This document shows positions 60,407 through 64,000 of a DNA stretch of 64,000 nucleotides, piece after piece. Positions within the stretch are counted from its first letter, which is position 1, and the number at the start of each line of letters is the position of its first letter. The notes below the pieces were generated by a model that made no database searches, had not been told where the DNA came from, and saw only the letters and a program-made list of their open reading frames with translations. Position numbers and translations under genes: made by a program. Location: positions 3,844,001-3,908,000 of the forward strand of contig NZ_CP129019.1 in NCBI RefSeq assembly GCF_020524355.2, in the 5' to 3' direction. This DNA comes from Mesobacillus subterraneus (GTDB taxonomy: Bacteria; Bacillota; Bacilli; Bacillales; Cytobacillaceae).

Positions 60407-60901
60407 TTATTTTGGCAGCAATACCTTGTCGATCACATGAATGACACCGTTTGATGCTTCAACGTCGGGAGTTATCACCTTTGCATCGTTTACGCGAACC
60501 GGGTCAAGTGAAATCGTGACATTCTTCTTCGCAAGAGTCTGCGCCTGCATTCCATCCTTCAAATCGCCTGACATGACTTTGCCAGGAAGCACATGATACA
60601 GAAGGATGTCCTTGAGATCCTTTCTTGCCAACAACTCATCTGCTGTAATTCCCAAATCCTTCAGAAGCTTATTGAACGCCTCATCCGTCGGTGCGAATAC
60701 AGTGTATGGCCCTTCACCTTTCAAGGTTTCAACCAATCCGGCTTTTTCCAATGCCGCCGCGAGGATTTTAAAGTTCCCTGCTGCTACCGCAGTATCAACA
60801 ATATCCTTTTTCCCTCCAGCATTGTCGGCTGCAAAACTAGGGTTTGCAATTGACAACACCATCATCACCGCAAACAAAACCAACGCTAATTTCTTTTTCA
60901 T
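60407..60901 (-). CDS. Secreted fasciclin (FAS1) domain protein
   Basis: 164 residues from ATG 60901, 8 nt after AAAAGGAG. A signal peptide ending near SFA-AD is followed by one FAS1 domain with the H1 motif [16 protein letters not shown] and the end motif [17 protein letters not shown]1 domains mediate adhesion or binding at the cell surface. No wall anchor is present, so it is probably secreted. Confidence 0.93.
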   Translation of the reverse strand: MKKKLALVLFAVMMVLSIANPSFAADNAGGKKDIVDTAVAAGNFKILAAALEKAGLVETLKGEGPYTVFAPTDEAFNKLLKDLGITADELLARKDLKDILLYHVLPGKVMSGDLKDGMQAQTLAKKNVTISLDPVRVNDAKVITPDVEASNGVIHVIDKVLLPK

Positions 60902-61144
60902 GGATAACACTCCTTTTCAAATAGAGGCACATACAACCTCGGTATTTTACAAAAGGTAGTATTCGCCTTTATTGCAAAATTAACCATGGTTCAAAAAGAT
61001 TTCTCGCAAATTTTCAATAAAGATGATTACAGACAAACTTTTATACATTGAAGTCCTCAATACCAAAAAGCCTTGAAACCTATTGCATGTCTGAATCGTA
61101 AATCTATATAAGAAGAAAATGGTTTTGAAAGGATGATTCCAGTG

Positions 61145-61336
61145 ATGAACTATGCGAAACAATGTCCCAAATGCGGCGGAACGGAAATCGGGAAAGGTAA
61201 ACAGGCTGGCTATGCTGTTATGCATCCAGAAAATAGAGTAATGAGTTTAGGGTCGGAGATTTTACATATCATTTGTACAAACTGTGGATTCATTATAGAA
61301 AGCTATGTGAGAAAGCCGGAAAAATTCAAACAATAA
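61145..61336 (+). CDS. Small zinc-ribbon protein
   Basis: 63 residues with two Cys pairs (CPKCGG at the start, CTNCG near 45) that should bind one zinc. Bacillus versions are often labelled TFIIIB-like by zinc-ribbon similarity, which says little about function. The ribosome site GAAAGGA fits GTG 61142 or ATG 61145; an earlier ATG touches the site. Confidence 0.8.
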   Translation: MNYAKQCPKCGGTEIGKGKQAGYAVMHPENRVMSLGSEILHIICTNCGFIIESYVRKPEKFKQ

Positions 61337-61339
61337 AAA

Positions 61340-61376
61340 AACAGGCTGCCAGCAATTAAATCTAGCAGCCTGTTAC
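61340..61376. terminator. Terminator between the zinc-ribbon gene and putP
   Basis: Perfect stem AACAGGCTGC/GCAGCCTGTT. A strong T-run lies on the minus strand (putP), a weaker one on the plus strand. Confidence 0.9.
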
Positions 61377-61380
61377 TATT

Positions 61381-62850
61381 TTACTCAGACATAATGTCTT
61401 CCATTTCTTTAAACTCTTCTTTTACCGCTTTGCCTGGTCCGGTTGTGATTTTACTAACAACAATGACGGCAATCAAGCTCAAGAAGAACCCAGGGACCAT
61501 TTCATACAGGAATGCTGATAATCCATCGATGCTGATCCAAATGATGACGGTAAGCGCACCGACGACGATACCTGCAAGCGCACCCCAGCGATTCATCTGC
61601 TTCCAGTACAGGCTCAGGATCATGACTGGTCCGAATGCGGCACCGAATCCAGCCCATGCATTACCAACCAATGAAAGAATCGTGTCATTAGGCGTATAAG
61701 ATAGCGCGATACCTACTAATGCGACAAGCAATACGGCTGCACGGCCGACGAATACCAATTCCTTGTCACTTGCTTCGCGGCGGAAGAACGCCTTGTAAAA
61801 GTCCTCCGTCAATGCACTTGAAGTCACAAGCAGCTGTGAAGAAATCGTACTCATGATCGCAGCCAAAATCGCAGCGAGCAGGAATCCAGTGATATAAGGG
61901 TTAAACAGGATGTTCGCAAACATGATGAAGACTGTTTCCGGATTTTCAAGCGTAACGTTGTTCAACTCTACATATGCAATCCCAACAAGACCGACTGCCA
62001 AAGCACCGATAATCGAAACGATCATCCATGTCATCGCAATTCTGCGGGCAGGCTTAAGATCCTCCATCGATTTAATCGCCATAAAGCGAACGATGATATG
62101 CGGCTGGCCGAAGTAACCAAGACCCCATGCCAATAGCGAAATAATTCCAAGGAATGTCGTACCTTTGAAAAGATCCATCAACGTAGGATCGATTTCACTG
62201 ACAGTATCCATTACGTTTCCAGGTCCTCCAAGTTCCGTAAAGGCAACTACCGGCACCAAGACAAGTGCAAGGAACATAATGACCCCTTGAACAAAGTCAG
62301 TCAAACTAACAGCAAGGAAACCGCCGAAAAGAGTATAAACAATAACGACACCAGCTGTCACAAACAAGCCCATACGATAATCGAGTCCAAATGCTGACTC
62401 AAACAAAGTACCGCCTGAAACTAGACCCGCTGAAGTGTACAGAGTGAAGAAAATGATGATAACGACTGCAGATACAGACTTAAGGATTTTCGTCCCATCT
62501 GAAAAGCGGTTTTCAAGGAAATCGGGGATTGTAATTGAATCATTTGCCAGCTCCGTATAGGTTCGAAGTCTTGGAGCTAAAATGAGGTAGTTCAAATAAG
62601 CACCAATCGATAATCCAACTGCGATCCAGGCACTGGAAATACCTGAAGTGTACATTGCGCCAGGCAATCCCATCAGCATCCACCCACTCATGTCAGATGC
62701 TCCAGCTGATAGAGCCGTTACCGACGGTCCAAGACCACGTCCGCCTAGCATATAATCTGATAGATCAGATGTTTTGCGGTATGCATACAATCCGATCAGG
62801 ATCATTGCAATAAAATAAATTGCTAAAGAAATAAATACTTCAAAACTCAC
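61381..62850 (-). CDS. putP: Sodium/proline symporter
   Basis: 489 residues from GTG 62850, 7 nt after AAAGGAG; the TTG before it is too close. Thirteen membrane helices of the SSS family, with the proline-transporter signatures SAGASDMSGWMLMGLPGAMY near 50 and LAWGLGYFGQPHIIVRFMAI near 240. Imports proline with Na+, for nutrition or osmoprotection. OpuE-type osmotic transporters have the same motifs, so PutP against OpuE cannot be settled here. proBA is elsewhere in this window and not linked. Confidence 0.9.
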   Translation of the reverse strand: MSFEVFISLAIYFIAMILIGLYAYRKTSDLSDYMLGGRGLGPSVTALSAGASDMSGWMLMGLPGAMYTSGISSAWIAVGLSIGAYLNYLILAPRLRTYTELANDSITIPDFLENRFSDGTKILKSVSAVVIIIFFTLYTSAGLVSGGTLFESAFGLDYRMGLFVTAGVVIVYTLFGGFLAVSLTDFVQGVIMFLALVLVPVVAFTELGGPGNVMDTVSEIDPTLMDLFKGTTFLGIISLLAWGLGYFGQPHIIVRFMAIKSMEDLKPARRIAMTWMIVSIIGALAVGLVGIAYVELNNVTLENPETVFIMFANILFNPYITGFLLAAILAAIMSTISSQLLVTSSALTEDFYKAFFRREASDKELVFVGRAAVLLVALVGIALSYTPNDTILSLVGNAWAGFGAAFGPVMILSLYWKQMNRWGALAGIVVGALTVIIWISIDGLSAFLYEMVPGFFLSLIAVIVVSKITTGPGKAVKEEFKEMEDIMSE

Positions 62851-62900
62851 CAAATCTCTCCTTTTCGTTTTCCCTAAACGAAATAATTAACATAGTGGTT

Positions 62901-63147
62901 AGAAAAGCGCAAGCGCCTTGGTCAGCCCCGAAAAGCGCTGGAGGGCCTGACATTGAAGTCGGTCTTTGACTTCATTGGCAGGACCGAAATCGAAATGCGG
63001 AGGCGACTGCTCAACTCCGAAAAGCGCTGGAGGGCCTGACATTGAAGTCGGTCTTTGACTTCATTGGCAGGACCGAAGCGTCTCGAGGAGTTAGGAGCCG
63101 CAGCTAGACAAGCGTCTCGAGGGGCTAGGCGCTGAAGCTAGACAATT
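62901..63147. repeat. Interspersed repeat family, copy D with internal duplication
   Basis: 247 bp upstream of putP. A block of about 60 bp (GAAAAGCGCTGGAGGGCCTG to the GGCAGGACCGAA end) occurs twice, at 62928 and 63018, each with the GAAGTC/GACTTC hairpin. Ends match those of copy B. Confidence 0.9.
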
Positions 63148-63471
63148 GAAAAGCGGCTAACATACAAGAATGAAAATGAATTCTTAATCATGAAAGTTAT
63201 TAAGAGATAACCAGCCGAACCACACAGAATAAGTTCTTATGTTAATTATGCCGTCCAAGTTTTTCCTGCCCTCATGGGGCTTACGGTTATCTAACCTAAC
63301 AAACATTCCGAATTGTTTCAAGGATGTTACAGGATATAGCGAAAAAGCAAAAATCGCGCCATTACTAGCCTGTTAGGAATGGTAACGCTTACAAAATTTA
63401 TCGAAGTAAATATATTGCGAAAATTCAGATCAACGTATTTAGCGACTAGACAAGGACTTTTTCGCAAAATA
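63148..63471. other. Intergenic stretch, no gene seen
   Basis: No supported frame. A short GCCC/GGGC hairpin lies near 63269-63281. Confidence 0.45.
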
Positions 63472-63497
63472 AAAACTCCCTTGGTACAGGGAGTTTT
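63472..63497. terminator. Bidirectional hairpin terminator
   Basis: Stem AAAACTCCC/GGGAGTTTT with an 8-nt loop. The minus-strand side would end transcripts of the gene at 63659. Confidence 0.8.
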
Positions 63498-63514
63498 GTG
63501 TTGAGAAAATCAAT

Positions 63515-63606
63515 AATTGCACCGTAAAGCTGATTAATTGCACGGCCTCTTATTATAATTGCACGCTCCAAAATGGGAATTGCGCACCTAACTCTATTAA
63601 TTGCGC
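63515..63606. repeat. Five phased copies of AATTGCRC at exact 21-bp steps
   Basis: AATTGCAC begins at 63515, 63536 and 63557, AATTGCGC at 63578 and 63599. Spacing is 21 bp each time; the 13 bp between copies are not conserved. It lies in the 3' region of the 63659 gene. Confidence 0.92.
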
Positions 63607-63658
63607 TTTCATCCATATTAAGGAAAATACCAAGCGGAATCTTAACTACACTCAAATT

Positions 63659-63976
63659 TTAATGCGATGAATTAATAAACAAGTACACCGCCATGAACAG
63701 GCTGCCAAGCCCTAGCAAGGCCAGACTAGCATAAAACACTTTTCTCCATGTGTCCCCAATGAAGTAGATGTTCAGCAAAAAGTAATAAGTCACGGCACTT
63801 CCTCCGATGAACAGCATATATTCCTTGAGATATTTTGCCGGCAACGGATTGGTGACTGTGGTCAGTGCCAATCCAGCAAAGATGAATACACCGATGATAT
63901 TCAATAGGTTTTTGATTTCCGCTTCCGGGGTCCTTTCTATTTCAACAGTTTGTGATGTCTGCATGTTCGTTTCCAT
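63659..63976 (-). CDS. Small three-span membrane protein (YrhC-like size)
   Basis: 105 residues; ATG follows GAGGTGG. A hydrophilic N-terminus of about 22 residues, then three helices (LLNIIGVFIFAGLALTTV, YMLFIGGSAVTYYFLLNIYF, VFYASLALLGLGSLFMAVYL). Family not recognised with certainty. The phased AATTGC array and a terminator follow its stop codon. Confidence 0.65.
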   Translation of the reverse strand: METNMQTSQTVEIERTPEAEIKNLLNIIGVFIFAGLALTTVTNPLPAKYLKEYMLFIGGSAVTYYFLLNIYFIGDTWRKVFYASLALLGLGSLFMAVYLFINSSH

Positions 63977-64000
63977 CCTACCACCTCAGCTATTATTAAG

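Overview
The window looks like chromosomal DNA of a Bacillaceae bacterium (Bacillus in the broad sense). Genes carry strong AGGAGG-type ribosome sites, many starts are TTG or GTG, intrinsic terminators are plentiful, and the families (proBA, PadR/HAAS pairs, YmcC-like, DUF2642, YhcN/YlaJ, DUF3231, c-di-AMP riboswitch before a Ktr channel) are typical of that group. No rRNA, tRNA or CRISPR array was seen.

Layout. 1-8970: a sucrose/fructo-oligosaccharide locus on the minus strand (LacI regulator, ABC binding protein, two permeases, a LamG-GH32 enzyme broken by a frameshift, a second GH32 and a fructokinase cut by the window edge), with LacI-type operators before both the regulator and the transport operon. 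9200-11690: proBA. 11700-25900: small accessory genes, including an SDR/ArsR unit, a chemotaxis receptor, TetR/YmcC-like, GNAT enzymes, a PadR/HAAS unit and a TspO-like protein; several are broken. 25905-26714: fifteen direct 53-bp repeats. 26885-31242: M48 protease, TolB-like protein and PfkB kinase, followed by helically phased short-motif arrays. 32071-43700: envelope-stress type regulators: a single polypeptide that fuses an ECF-sigma-like part, a zinc anti-sigma-like motif, a membrane segment and DUF4179, and 6 kb away the same design as two genes. Between them lie a second PadR/HAAS unit and a Ktr potassium channel under a c-di-AMP riboswitch. 46900-48640: an inactivated IS110-family element with a structured downstream noncoding region. 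48900-52900: small secreted proteins, a lipoprotein nuclease, YdeI and YceI. 53260-54740: a transposase-less mobile cassette carrying uppP, with 28-bp terminal inverted repeats and a 9-bp target duplication, inserted in the terminator of a GNAT gene. 55800-58000: two nearly identical DoxX genes, each with a Rex/FNR-like site, around a YhcN-like lipoprotein gene. 58000-64000: VOC and DUF1801 proteins, an MFS transporter, a fasciclin protein, PutP-type proline transporter, and another phased array.

Main points. The uppP cassette, the fused sigma/anti-sigma protein and the periodic repeat arrays are the most unusual things here. At least six genes are disrupted by single stops or small indels and a seventh has lost its natural stop, several at short homopolymers; this may be real decay or residual sequencing error and must be settled before interpretation. 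All functional statements rest on reading motifs by eye; no database search was done.
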